Assembly: GCA_947441205.1 (NCBI GenBank)
Contig: CANETM010000003.1
Coordinates: forward strand, 1 to 27,531
Origin: Bacteroidota bacterium
GTDB lineage: Bacteria > Bacteroidota > Bacteroidia > Chitinophagales > Chitinophagaceae
Length of the DNA: 27,531 bases
Reading direction: 5' to 3'
Positions 7,834-15,460 of this stretch are shown here, piece after piece. Position 1 is the first letter of the stretch; each line of letters begins with the position of its first letter. The translations under genes and the position numbers were made by a program. Under the pieces are notes generated by a model. That model was not told the DNA's origin and made no database searches. It saw nothing but the letters and a program-made list of their open reading frames with translations.

Positions 7834-9324
7834 TTAAGATTCTTGTTGTTTTTGTTGGAATGTGATTACGATAAATTCAGCTGGTCTAACAATAGCAACT
7901 CTAACTGAAATTCTCATAATACCATCCAAAATATCATTAGGTGTCATTGTTTCACCCAATCCAACTTGAACGTCATATGCTTGTTCTGGTGCAGCACCCG
8001 CTAAGGCACCCACTTTCCATAAGCCAAATAAGAAACTATTTACCATAGTTCTAATAGTGCTCCATGTTCCAGAATCGTTTGGTTCAAATACATAAGTTCT
8101 AGAAGCTAACTTTAATGATTGTTCAATCATAATTAAAGTACGTCTAACGTTAATGTATCTCCAATCTTGGCTGTTACCATCTAGGGTTCTTGCACCCCAT
8201 ACCAAAGTACCAATTCCAATAAATGGACGAATTACGTTCACTGATTTTCCTGCCATAACATCAACGTTCAAGCTTTCTTGTTCTTCACTTGAAATATTAA
8301 TAGTTGGCGTGTTTACCATAGAAACTGAAACGTTAGCTGGTGCTTTCCAAACACCTCTAGCTGTATCAACTAAAGCATAGATACCTGCCATTGCTGGTGA
8401 AGGAGGTAATATATTTAATTGAGATCTAATTTCATTTGTAACATGAATAAAAGTAGGACTTGCTGCTTTTAATGCTTGGTTATAGTTTTGTTTATCCGTA
8501 TCATTTGGTGTTCCAATTGATTTGAATTTTTTTACAATTTCTTTAGCAGAAGGCTCCGGTAAAAGTTCTTCTAAATTTATACTAGCATCAATATTTTCAA
8601 AATTAACATCAGTTGGAGTTACGATACTAGTTTTTAACCAAGGATAGTAAGCTGCACCATAGTTTAAATTGTTAACACCAATTGCTTCTCTGAATTCAGT
8701 GACAGTTTGTGTAGTACTTGATTTGCTATTCACTAAATCAAATATTCCAAAACGACTTTGCGTTTTTGCACAATGGTTTAAAACCTGCTGATAAACGCTA
8801 TAAGCAGCTTCAGCGCCTAACGCAATAATATCAGGGATTACAATTAATGTTGGTTCATATTCTTTCTCCAATAATGCAAATGGATTTGGTGTTTTTTCAC
8901 TTCCTAAAAAATCAGAAACTGAAATTTCAAAACCTTCTGGTTTGTCACCATAAAGGCCTACTGGCAAAATGTAACAATCACTTCCACCATTTGAATAAAA
9001 TAATTTCATTGAGTTAAATAACAATGCTGTATTATTATTATTAATTTTTACAGCCATATCAACCCCATTTAAATTAAAACAATCATCACCTGCTGCTGCT
9101 GGAACAACGGTAAATTTTGATTTAAATCCTGCACCAAAAATTTCAACATACTCGGCAAATGATGCAATTTTTGTAGCTTGATGAAGTAAAGATTTGCCAG
9201 CTCTAGTGGCTATTTCTGTGTACCCAATAAAAACTGGGATTGCAGTTCCAACGGCTACAGCCGAACTAGGAAAAGCGTTTTTTTCTTCGATGTAAACACC
9301 GGGAGTCATTAATTTTGAGGCCAT
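7834..9324 (-). CDS. contractile tail sheath protein
   Basis: 496 residues. The N-terminus MTPGVYIEEKNAFPSSAVAV with GTAIPVFIGYTE is the sheath family signature (PGVY-E...., V-x-T-A-x-x-x-F-I-G). The C-terminal domain carries WRYINVRRTLIMIEQSLKLA, FEPND..W.TIR..V.SFL..LW..GAL.G, and a closing ISVRVAIVRPAEFIVITFQQ: the handshake domain that links neighbouring subunits in the extended and contracted sheath. Only one sheath gene precedes the tube genes here, in contrast to the three (afp2-4) of Afp/PVC. It is the first gene of the cluster; the upstream 156-base gap must hold the operon promoter. The start at 9324 fits the conserved N-terminus. Confidence 0.96.
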   Translation of the reverse strand: MASKLMTPGVYIEEKNAFPSSAVAVGTAIPVFIGYTEIATRAGKSLLHQATKIASFAEYVEIFGAGFKSKFTVVPAAAGDDCFNLNGVDMAVKINNNNTALLFNSMKLFYSNGGSDCYILPVGLYGDKPEGFEISVSDFLGSEKTPNPFALLEKEYEPTLIVIPDIIALGAEAAYSVYQQVLNHCAKTQSRFGIFDLVNSKSSTTQTVTEFREAIGVNNLNYGAAYYPWLKTSIVTPTDVNFENIDASINLEELLPEPSAKEIVKKFKSIGTPNDTDKQNYNQALKAASPTFIHVTNEIRSQLNILPPSPAMAGIYALVDTARGVWKAPANVSVSMVNTPTINISSEEQESLNVDVMAGKSVNVIRPFIGIGTLVWGARTLDGNSQDWRYINVRRTLIMIEQSLKLASRTYVFEPNDSGTWSTIRTMVNSFLFGLWKVGALAGAAPEQAYDVQVGLGETMTPNDILDGIMRISVRVAIVRPAEFIVITFQQKQQES

Positions 9325-9480
9325 TTGATTTTTTTTTGAAGCGAGTTATAAATTAGATACCGTTGTTGTATTAGAAGTCTAATTTAGATTAATTTCTAAT
9401 AAAAATATAATTTTCAATATTAACAAGATACTAACAATTTTTGCGCGCGGAAATTGAGTGATTAATTGTTTTTGTTGGGT
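9325..9480 (-). promoter_or_regulatory. leader/promoter region of the eCIS operon with nested palindromes
   Basis: The 156 bases between the GH29 stop and the sheath start are very AT-rich. On the minus strand a weak -7-like TATATTTT (about 9411-9404) lacks the usual final G of TAnnTTTG, so promoter placement is uncertain. Just downstream lies a nested inverted repeat at 9370-9400: outer arms ATTAGAA/TTCTAAT (9370-9376, 9394-9400) and, inside, TCTAA-T-TTAGA (9378-9388). It starts 46 bases upstream of the sheath ATG and could be an operator or a 5'-UTR hairpin. No clear terminator for the GH29 gene is seen here. Confidence 0.4.
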
Positions 9481-10938
9481 TTAATTTGAACTGAATTTAA
9501 TTATAAATATTCCCGTATTTGAAATATCACCTGGCTGTAGGCTTGATAAATCAATCAGTAGGTTTTTCCCCTTTTGCTTCCACACAATTTTCGCCGTACT
9601 GCCCAATATAGAAGTTTGAGTATTTACCGGAAGTTGAACATTTTTAAGTGTGATGCTTTTTTTATACGAGGGTAGTATGCAATAAAAATCCTTACCTTTT
9701 TTTGTAAAAAACGATTCGATAAAGGCACTATCCTTATGTGGAACAACCAAATCGGCTACCCTATAATCCGACATAAAGCTTGCTCCTTTTTTATTAGGCA
9801 TGATGCCATCACTCCATTGTGAAGCTTGATTCCAGGCAGTTGTGCCATAAATGGCTTCTCCATTTATTTTTAACCAGTCCCCCATATCTGATAATCGCTG
9901 CTGCATAATTACAGGAATGTTTCCGTCGGCATCAGGACCTATGTCTAATAAAAAATTGCCACCTCTAGAAACTAAGTCACACAACATTAATATTAATTCA
10001 TAACTAGATTTATAATCTTTTAATTGTTCTTTTCTATTATAGCCGTAAGACAATCCAACACCCTGGCTTTCTTCCCATACAATACTTGCATCCATACCGC
10101 TGCCATATTCTGATGTAGTATACATCGCACCGTGATTTTTTTCTCTTGTATTATTACCCCATCTATCATTTACTACAACATGATCCTTAACGGGAGATTC
10201 ATTAAATAGCCAAGCTAATATTTTTGGACTTTGCCATGCGGTGTCTGATAAGTCCCACTCACCGTCTGAAAAGATAATGGATGGTTTATATTTAGTAACC
10301 AGGTCTTTAAACTGTGGAATCATGTGTTTTTCTACATATGCTTTTTTATCATGAAGCCACATTGGATTAAACCACTCGTATAATGAATAATAATATCCCA
10401 TTTTGAGTCCAGCATTTCTAACTGAATTCGTAAGGTCACCCAATAAATCACGATGGGGCGTTCCTGTTACTGAATTCCATGGTCTATTCCAATTCTTATC
10501 AGCTTCTTGGCTATTCCATAAACTATATCCATCATGGTGTTTGGAGGTTAGCACTACATATTTTGCACCTGACTTTTTAAATAAGTCTGCCCATTGATCA
10601 GGCTCAAACATTTCCGCCTTAAACATGGGTTCAAATTGAGTATATGCAAAACTGCTTCCATAATTTTTATCATGAAATGCAATAAAATCCTTTTGTTTTT
10701 CATAAAGTCTATGCCAATACCACTCAGCATAACTATAACCATTATTTCGAATGGTTGGCGCATAAGCTGGAACAGCGTAAACGCCCCAATGTATAAATAT
10801 TCCAAATTTGTCCTGATTAAACCATGCTGGAATTTTTCTCGTATTTAACGACTCCCAATTCGCATCAAATTTTTGAGCTTTGACTGTAGTAGTAAGCGCT
10901 AAGCTTAATAGCAACAATAAGAAAAACGATTTTTTCAT
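9481..10938 (-). CDS. secreted alpha-L-fucosidase, GH29
   Basis: 485 residues with a Sec signal peptide (residues 1-22, hydrophobic run of Leu/Ala ending VKAQ). The GH29 catalytic barrel follows: FGIFIHWGVYAVPAYAP (45-61), TSKHHDGYSLWNS (131-143, substrate-binding His134-His135), RDLLGDL (163-169), KPSIIFSDGEWD (218-229) with Asp225 as the probable nucleophile, and SRGGNFLLDIGPDADG (324-339), a strong family hallmark. A short beta-sandwich C-terminus completes a normal-length enzyme. It should release alpha-L-fucose from glycans in the periplasm or outside. The general acid/base cannot be assigned by eye. It is divergent from an esterase gene 73 bases away and transcribed toward the eCIS operon, but has no evident link to it. 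Confidence 0.94.
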   Translation of the reverse strand: MKKSFFLLLLLSLALTTTVKAQKFDANWESLNTRKIPAWFNQDKFGIFIHWGVYAVPAYAPTIRNNGYSYAEWYWHRLYEKQKDFIAFHDKNYGSSFAYTQFEPMFKAEMFEPDQWADLFKKSGAKYVVLTSKHHDGYSLWNSQEADKNWNRPWNSVTGTPHRDLLGDLTNSVRNAGLKMGYYYSLYEWFNPMWLHDKKAYVEKHMIPQFKDLVTKYKPSIIFSDGEWDLSDTAWQSPKILAWLFNESPVKDHVVVNDRWGNNTREKNHGAMYTTSEYGSGMDASIVWEESQGVGLSYGYNRKEQLKDYKSSYELILMLCDLVSRGGNFLLDIGPDADGNIPVIMQQRLSDMGDWLKINGEAIYGTTAWNQASQWSDGIMPNKKGASFMSDYRVADLVVPHKDSAFIESFFTKKGKDFYCILPSYKKSITLKNVQLPVNTQTSILGSTAKIVWKQKGKNLLIDLSSLQPGDISNTGIFIIKFSSN

Positions 10939-11011
10939 AAAAAATAAATTATAAAATTACCAACATAATTAATGTCAAATTATATTCATTAAATTTACTG
11001 AACACTTTAGT

Positions 11012-11893
11012 ATGAAACCTATTTTTGCATTACTATTTTTAATTTGTGCAAACTACACTTACAGTCAATCAATGAAAATTAATTTATGGCCTGATGGAAA
11101 CATTCCATTGAGTATTAAAAACATCTTACAGGAGCAGATAGAAAGCACCGACATGGTAAGAATTGGTAAAGTTCAGGTTCCGCAAATTGAAGTTTATTTA
11201 CCTAATAAAAAAAGTGCCACTGGGCAGGCTGTCATTATTTGTCCTGGGGGCGGTTATGCTATATTGGCATACGATTGGGAGGGAACGGACATTGCTAAAC
11301 TCTTAAATGCAAAAGGCATTGCTGCTTTTGTTTTAAAATATCGTTTACCAGATCCACTGTCAAGCACAGCGCCCGATCGGGTTCCATTAATGGATGCCCA
11401 ACAGGCCATGCGCATTGTTCGCGCGCGCGCGGCTGAGTGGAACATAATGCCCAACAAAATTGGCATCATGGGATTTTCTGCAGGAGGGCACTTAGCTTCA
11501 ACAATCTCAACTCATTTTGATGAAGACACAAGACCAAATTTTAGCATTTTAATTTATCCTGTAATTTCAATGGATAAAAACATTACCCATACTGGATCTA
11601 GAAATAATTTAATTGGAAACAATCCATCCGATGTGATAATAAAATTATATTCCAATGAATTACAAGTAACCTCTAATACACCTCCCACTTTTTTAATTCA
11701 TGCTACCGACGATGATGTCGTTCCTGTTGAAAATAGTTTATTGTATTACCAAGCACTTAAAAAAAATAAAGTGTCTACCGAGATGCATATTTATCCTACA
11801 GGTGGACATGGTTTTGGACTTGCCAACGGAAATAAATCACTTGAAACCTGGTCTAACTTATTAATCGAATGGATGAGGGGGTTAAATAAATAA
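11012..11893 (+). CDS. secreted alpha/beta-hydrolase (acetyl-esterase/BD-FAE-like)
   Basis: 293 residues with an N-terminal signal peptide (1-19, ending TYSQ). The alpha/beta-hydrolase core shows an oxyanion-hole motif PGGGY (78-82), the nucleophile elbow GFSAGG (154-159, Ser156), an acid in HATDDDVVP (Asp233-235 region) and the catalytic His in GGHGFGL (His266). This combination is typical of the COG0657 esterases found in Bacteroidota glycan-utilisation loci, which remove acetyl or feruloyl groups from plant polysaccharides; the true substrate is not readable from sequence. It is divergent from the fucosidase and 28 bases ahead of the MG2/plug gene, so probably in an operon with it. A (CG)6 run at 11420-11431 encodes Arg-Ala-Arg-Ala. 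Confidence 0.88.
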   Translation: MKPIFALLFLICANYTYSQSMKINLWPDGNIPLSIKNILQEQIESTDMVRIGKVQVPQIEVYLPNKKSATGQAVIICPGGGYAILAYDWEGTDIAKLLNAKGIAAFVLKYRLPDPLSSTAPDRVPLMDAQQAMRIVRARAAEWNIMPNKIGIMGFSAGGHLASTISTHFDEDTRPNFSILIYPVISMDKNITHTGSRNNLIGNNPSDVIIKLYSNELQVTSNTPPTFLIHATDDDVVPVENSLLYYQALKKNKVSTEMHIYPTGGHGFGLANGNKSLETWSNLLIEWMRGLNK

Positions 11894-11921
11894 AACCTTT
11901 TATTGTTTATATAAATACAAA

Positions 11922-14327
11922 ATGAAAGCACACAATTACAAAATATTCTTTTTCATTATACTACTTTTCTTTTTTAGTAAAACGCAGGCGCAAATTTATG
12001 ATTCCGTTTTAAATGTTTATGACGAACAATTTCCTCATGAAAAAATTCATATGCATTTTGATAGAACTATCTATAATGCTGGTGAAACAATTTTTTTTAA
12101 GTTGTATTTATTATCTGGAATCGAGTGGTCAAACTTAAGTAAAAATGTTTATGTTGATTTTTATGACGACAATGGTAAGTTTTTAAAAGAAACAACAGCT
12201 CCGCTTTTCCAATCTTCATCAAAGGGAAGTTTTGATATACCACAAGATTTTAGTGGAGATTTTATTCATGTTAAAGCCTATACGCGTTGGATGTTAAATG
12301 ATGATAGCATTTATTTATATCAAAGAAATATTCCCATTAATATTGGTAAAGCAGCTAAACAAAAAATTGTAACGAATAAAATAACAAGGGTAGATGTTTT
12401 TCCTGAGGGTGGTGTTTTAGTGAATGACTTAAAAAGCAAGGTGGCTTTTAAAGCAACCAATGCCTTTGGTTTGCCTGTTTTTATAAAAGGATTATTAATA
12501 AACAATAAAAATAAAGTACTTGATACTTTAAAGGTATTGCATGATGGAATGGGTTCGTTTAAATTAAAACCTGTTGCAGGAGAAAGCTATCAATTAAACT
12601 GGACAGATGAGAATGGCCAAAAAGGAACAACCAACATTGCACCAGCAACCGAGTCGGGTGTGATTATGAGTGTTACTATGGATATTGATAAAGCTAATGT
12701 AATTGTGGAAAGAAATATGGTGGTGCCTGATAATTTCAAAAAAATGAAATTACTTGTTCATCAAAATCAACATCTAATTTATACCGTTGAATTTAAAGGA
12801 GAGGAACGATTGGCACAAAAAGCAAGTTTACCTATTGACGAATTTCCTACAGGCGTAGTTCAGTTTTCATTATTTACAAATGATTGGTTACCAATTGCAG
12901 AAAGAATTATTTTGGTGAACAATAGATTACATGAATTTAATGCACAGGTGTCGGTGTCAATTTCAAATTTAAATAAACGTGGTAAAAATGTAATTGAATT
13001 ATATGTAAAAGACACTACCATGGCAAACATGTCCATGTCCATTACAGATGCATCAGTTGTTTTACCCGAGCAACAAAATATTTATTCTGATTTTTTATTA
13101 TGCAATGATATTAGGGGTAAAGTATACAATCCGGCTTATTATTTTTCAAGTGATGCGGATAGTGTTGCTTCACATTTGGATTTGGTAATGTTAACGAACG
13201 GGTGGAGAAAATTTGATTGGGAAAAAATTAAAAAAGGTATTTTACCAACGCAGGTTTATCCCAAAGAAACGGACCTTATGAGAGTGGGGGGCAAGGTTTA
13301 TAGTAGCGCTGCGTCAAAGGTGGGCGATGGATTGTTATTAAACTTAATTATTCTTGGTAAAGATAGCAGCAAAAAAATGTTGTTTTTACCGGTTGGTAAG
13401 GATGGTGGTTTTGGAGATAATACCGCTTTTTTTAATGACACTTCAAAAATTTATTACTCCATCAATGGAAAGCCAAAAAATAGTTCCTTCGTAGTGCGTT
13501 TTGAAAATGGATTATTAGACCCCAATTTTTCAAAATTAAATTTAGATGCCGATCGTTTTAATAATTCTTGGAGTGATAGTCTTGCTAAATTGAAATTAAA
13601 TGCCATTTTAATAGAACAAGAAAGACAAAAAAAATTATTAGCATCCATGACTTTAACTGAAGTAATTGTTAGATCAAAAACCAAGTCGCCGGTTCAAATT
13701 TTAGATGAAAAATATACCTCTGGTTTATTTGCTGGTGGCGATGCCATCTCTTTTGATTTGTCTGCTGATGCAAATGTGATTGCAGCTATTGACATCTTAA
13801 CTTATTTACAAGCTAGAGTTCCCGGCCTATCCATTACAACGGGTGGGTCTCGGCCTTCAGCCACTTGGCGTGGTGCTAATACTGATTTCTTTTTAAATGA
13901 ATTCAATACCTCTATTGATCAAGTAAGAAACATACCAATTACCGACATCTCCTATATAAAAGCCATAAGGCCGCCCTTTTTTGGATCGGCTGGTGGTGGA
14001 AGCGGCGGGGCCATAGCAATTTATACTAAACGCGGTGGTAATACTAAGGGTGGCAATGATAATAAAAAGGGAATGGAATATGCGGTGCTTGGAGGCTACT
14101 CGGTTTTTAAAGAATTTTTTAATCCAAACTATGATAAGCCAGCTGAAAATTTTGAAGTTGATAATCGTGCAACCATTTATTGGAATCCTTATTTATTAAC
14201 AAATAAAAAGAGTTCAAGAGTTCGAATAGAATTTTTCAACAACGATATCAGTAAAAAATTACAAATTGTTTTAGAGGGTATCAATGCAAGTGGAAGATTG
14301 GCAAGGGTGGTGAAATATATAGAATAA
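11922..14327 (+). CDS. envelope protein with MG2-like and TonB-plug-like domains, no barrel
   Basis: 801 residues with a signal peptide (1-24, ending KTQAQ). Residues about 40-135 look like an alpha-2-macroglobulin MG2-type strand domain (HMHFDRTIYNAGETIFFKLY). A middle of beta-sandwich repeats follows (about 150-590). Residues about 600-706 resemble the plug domain of TonB-dependent receptors: LTYLQARVPGLSITTGG..., an F-L-N stretch, ITDISYIKAIRPPFFGSAGG, then GGAIAIYTKRGG. A 22-strand barrel would need another 500 or more residues, so the plug is not followed by one. Proteins of this layout are common in Bacteroidota; I know of no established function. It follows the esterase by 28 bases. 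The TonB box usually preceding a plug is not seen. Confidence 0.75.
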   Translation: MKAHNYKIFFFIILLFFFSKTQAQIYDSVLNVYDEQFPHEKIHMHFDRTIYNAGETIFFKLYLLSGIEWSNLSKNVYVDFYDDNGKFLKETTAPLFQSSSKGSFDIPQDFSGDFIHVKAYTRWMLNDDSIYLYQRNIPINIGKAAKQKIVTNKITRVDVFPEGGVLVNDLKSKVAFKATNAFGLPVFIKGLLINNKNKVLDTLKVLHDGMGSFKLKPVAGESYQLNWTDENGQKGTTNIAPATESGVIMSVTMDIDKANVIVERNMVVPDNFKKMKLLVHQNQHLIYTVEFKGEERLAQKASLPIDEFPTGVVQFSLFTNDWLPIAERIILVNNRLHEFNAQVSVSISNLNKRGKNVIELYVKDTTMANMSMSITDASVVLPEQQNIYSDFLLCNDIRGKVYNPAYYFSSDADSVASHLDLVMLTNGWRKFDWEKIKKGILPTQVYPKETDLMRVGGKVYSSAASKVGDGLLLNLIILGKDSSKKMLFLPVGKDGGFGDNTAFFNDTSKIYYSINGKPKNSSFVVRFENGLLDPNFSKLNLDADRFNNSWSDSLAKLKLNAILIEQERQKKLLASMTLTEVIVRSKTKSPVQILDEKYTSGLFAGGDAISFDLSADANVIAAIDILTYLQARVPGLSITTGGSRPSATWRGANTDFFLNEFNTSIDQVRNIPITDISYIKAIRPPFFGSAGGGSGGAIAIYTKRGGNTKGGNDNKKGMEYAVLGGYSVFKEFFNPNYDKPAENFEVDNRATIYWNPYLLTNKKSSRVRIEFFNNDISKKLQIVLEGINASGRLARVVKYIE

Positions 14328-14346
14328 GGAAGATTTGGATCAAAAA

Positions 14347-14372
14347 AAACCCCCAACTTTCGTTGAGGGTTT
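14347..14372 (-). terminator. intrinsic terminator of tRNA-Phe
   Basis: An 11-bp stem with one C·A mismatch (14347-14357 with 14362-14372) and a TTTC tetraloop on the plus strand. On the minus strand the arm AAACCCTCAAC is followed by the mate and then by Ts (complement of the A run 14342-14346). It begins just after the tRNA 3' end (14374). It may also end the transcript of the MG2/plug gene from the other side, although no U-tract follows on the plus strand. Confidence 0.8.
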
Positions 14373-14373
14373 G

Positions 14374-14446
14374 TGGCACCACCCGGGCTCGAACCGGGGA
14401 CACAAGGATTTTCAGTCCTTTGCTCTACCAACTGAGCTACAGCGCC
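14374..14446 (-). tRNA. tRNA-Phe (anticodon GAA)
   Basis: 73 nt on the minus strand. The cloverleaf is readable: acceptor 5' GGCGCTG pairs with the 3' part (with G-U pairs) before discriminator A at 14374; D-arm TAGCTCAGTTGGTAGAGC; anticodon stem AAGGA/TCCTT with loop CTGAAAA and anticodon GAA at 14413-14411; T-arm with GGTTCGAGCC. CCA is not encoded. It stands alone, with a U-tract terminator directly downstream. A frame of 80 codons spanning it is not a gene. Confidence 0.97.
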
Positions 14447-14574
14447 ATCGGATAATTTATCCTTCCAATAATATTGCTATTACCGGGCAGCAAATATAGG
14501 CCAGCGCGCCTTAAATAGCAAAAAAATAGGCTTGTTTATTGAAAATCAGTGTAAAATGGCTCCCATTTGCCCGT

Positions 14575-15459
14575 TTACACAACAACGGCAACTACAAAAA
14601 AACTTATCATTATTAATACCAATCCAGCCCATTGTTTTAAGCTTAAGCGCTCTTTAAAAAACATAAAGCCTAACAATACTGACAATAATTGGCTGCTTAT
14701 GATTAAAATATTAATAACCATAATGGGAAGGTACTGATAGGAAATATTAATCGCAAGACCACCAGCAACTAATAAAATACCTTGTACAATATAGGTTTGA
14801 ATATGTACCGACTTTAAATAATTAAATAATTGTCCCAATAATCCATCGCGTACAATAAGCACAAAACCAAACAACATAGCGGTGGTTTCAATCACAAAAC
14901 TAAAACCAAGTGGGCCCCACCAACTAATTGGAAATTTATATAAAGCATAGGAGCTACCCCAAAAAAAACTGGATGCTAATCCATATAACACACCCATCTT
15001 TTGTTCTTTAACTGTTGCGTGTTGAGAACCGTCAATATACAACAACAACAAACCACCCGTTGATAATATAAATGCATATAGGTAAGGCATTTTCCAAATT
15101 TCACCAACTACAAATACCGCTGTTAAAATGGTAAACACCTTTAGTGCAGACACCGGAACCACAAGGCTTACCGGCGCTTTTTGAATACCGCGTAAAAAAA
15201 ACATTAGACCAAAAATATTAAAAATACAAATGGCTATGGTGTAAAGTAATTGTTGATCAATGGCTAATGGACGAACCGTCCACCCAGCAAATGCAGTATG
15301 ATTTCTAAAGCCAAAATATAAAGTAGCAAAAAATAAGGATGCAAAAATGCCACGAAAAAACATGCCTATTTGATAGGGAATTGTTTGCGTTACTTTTTTC
15401 CAATAAGCATTGCTTATCGCAAAACAAAAAGCGCCAATTAAAACAAATAAAATACCCAT
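14575..15459 (-). CDS. EamA/DMT-family permease
   Basis: 294 residues, an inner-membrane protein with about ten hydrophobic segments in two EamA repeats: the first from MGILFVLIGAFCFAISNAYW, the second from MGVLYGLASSFFWGSSYALY. Typical drug/metabolite-transporter features are the conserved Asn/Trp near the repeat starts, and a C-terminal LGFMFFKERLSLKQWAGLVL preceding the last helix. Substrate is unknown. I start it at ATG 15459, one base after the asnS stop, because the 13-residue upstream extension overlaps asnS and breaks the family's N-terminus. The one-base gap suggests translational coupling to asnS. Confidence 0.88.
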   Translation of the reverse strand: MGILFVLIGAFCFAISNAYWKKVTQTIPYQIGMFFRGIFASLFFATLYFGFRNHTAFAGWTVRPLAIDQQLLYTIAICIFNIFGLMFFLRGIQKAPVSLVVPVSALKVFTILTAVFVVGEIWKMPYLYAFILSTGGLLLLYIDGSQHATVKEQKMGVLYGLASSFFWGSSYALYKFPISWWGPLGFSFVIETTAMLFGFVLIVRDGLLGQLFNYLKSVHIQTYIVQGILLVAGGLAINISYQYLPIMVINILIISSQLLSVLLGFMFFKERLSLKQWAGLVLIMISFFVVAVVV

Positions 15460-15460
15460 T

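Larger units (their letters stand above)
1..9324 (-). other. extracellular contractile injection system (eCIS) operon, 5' part
   Basis: Nine consecutive minus-strand genes encode the sheath, inner tube, hub/spike and baseplate wedge of a phage-tail-like contractile injector. The order is sheath, tube 1, tube 2, DUF5908-like, LysM, VgrG-like spike, PAAR, gp25-like, gp6-like, which parallels afp2, 1, 5, 6, 7, 8, 10, 9, 11 of the antifeeding-prophage family. Gaps are 3 to 33 bases except for 76 bases after tube 1, so this is probably one transcription unit starting upstream of the sheath. There is no capsid, terminase, portal, integrase or TssJLM-type membrane complex in view, which argues against a prophage or a canonical T6SS. 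The cluster continues off the left edge, so the ATPase, tape measure, cap, fibres and cargo cannot be seen. Whether particles are released (eCIS) or membrane-anchored (T6SS-iv) cannot be decided from these genes. Confidence 0.92.

Noticed and set aside
1..9324. Prophage or canonical type VI secretion system
   Set aside because: No capsid, terminase, portal, lysis or integrase genes, and no TssBC pair or TssJLM genes in the visible part. Single gp18-like sheath with LysM and gp6-like wedge fits the eCIS/T6SS-iv type.
9481..10938. GH29 enzyme as eCIS cargo
   Set aside because: It has a Sec signal peptide and its own start region; eCIS cargo is loaded in the cytoplasm.
14189..14431. 80-codon minus-strand frame ending in the MG2/plug gene
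   Set aside because: It begins within the tRNA-Phe gene and its peptide (RTENPCVPGSSPGG) is the translated T-arm, a common artefact.
14374..14446. tRNA-Phe as an integration site for a mobile element
   Set aside because: No integrase, no repeat of the tRNA 3' end seen nearby, and housekeeping genes follow.
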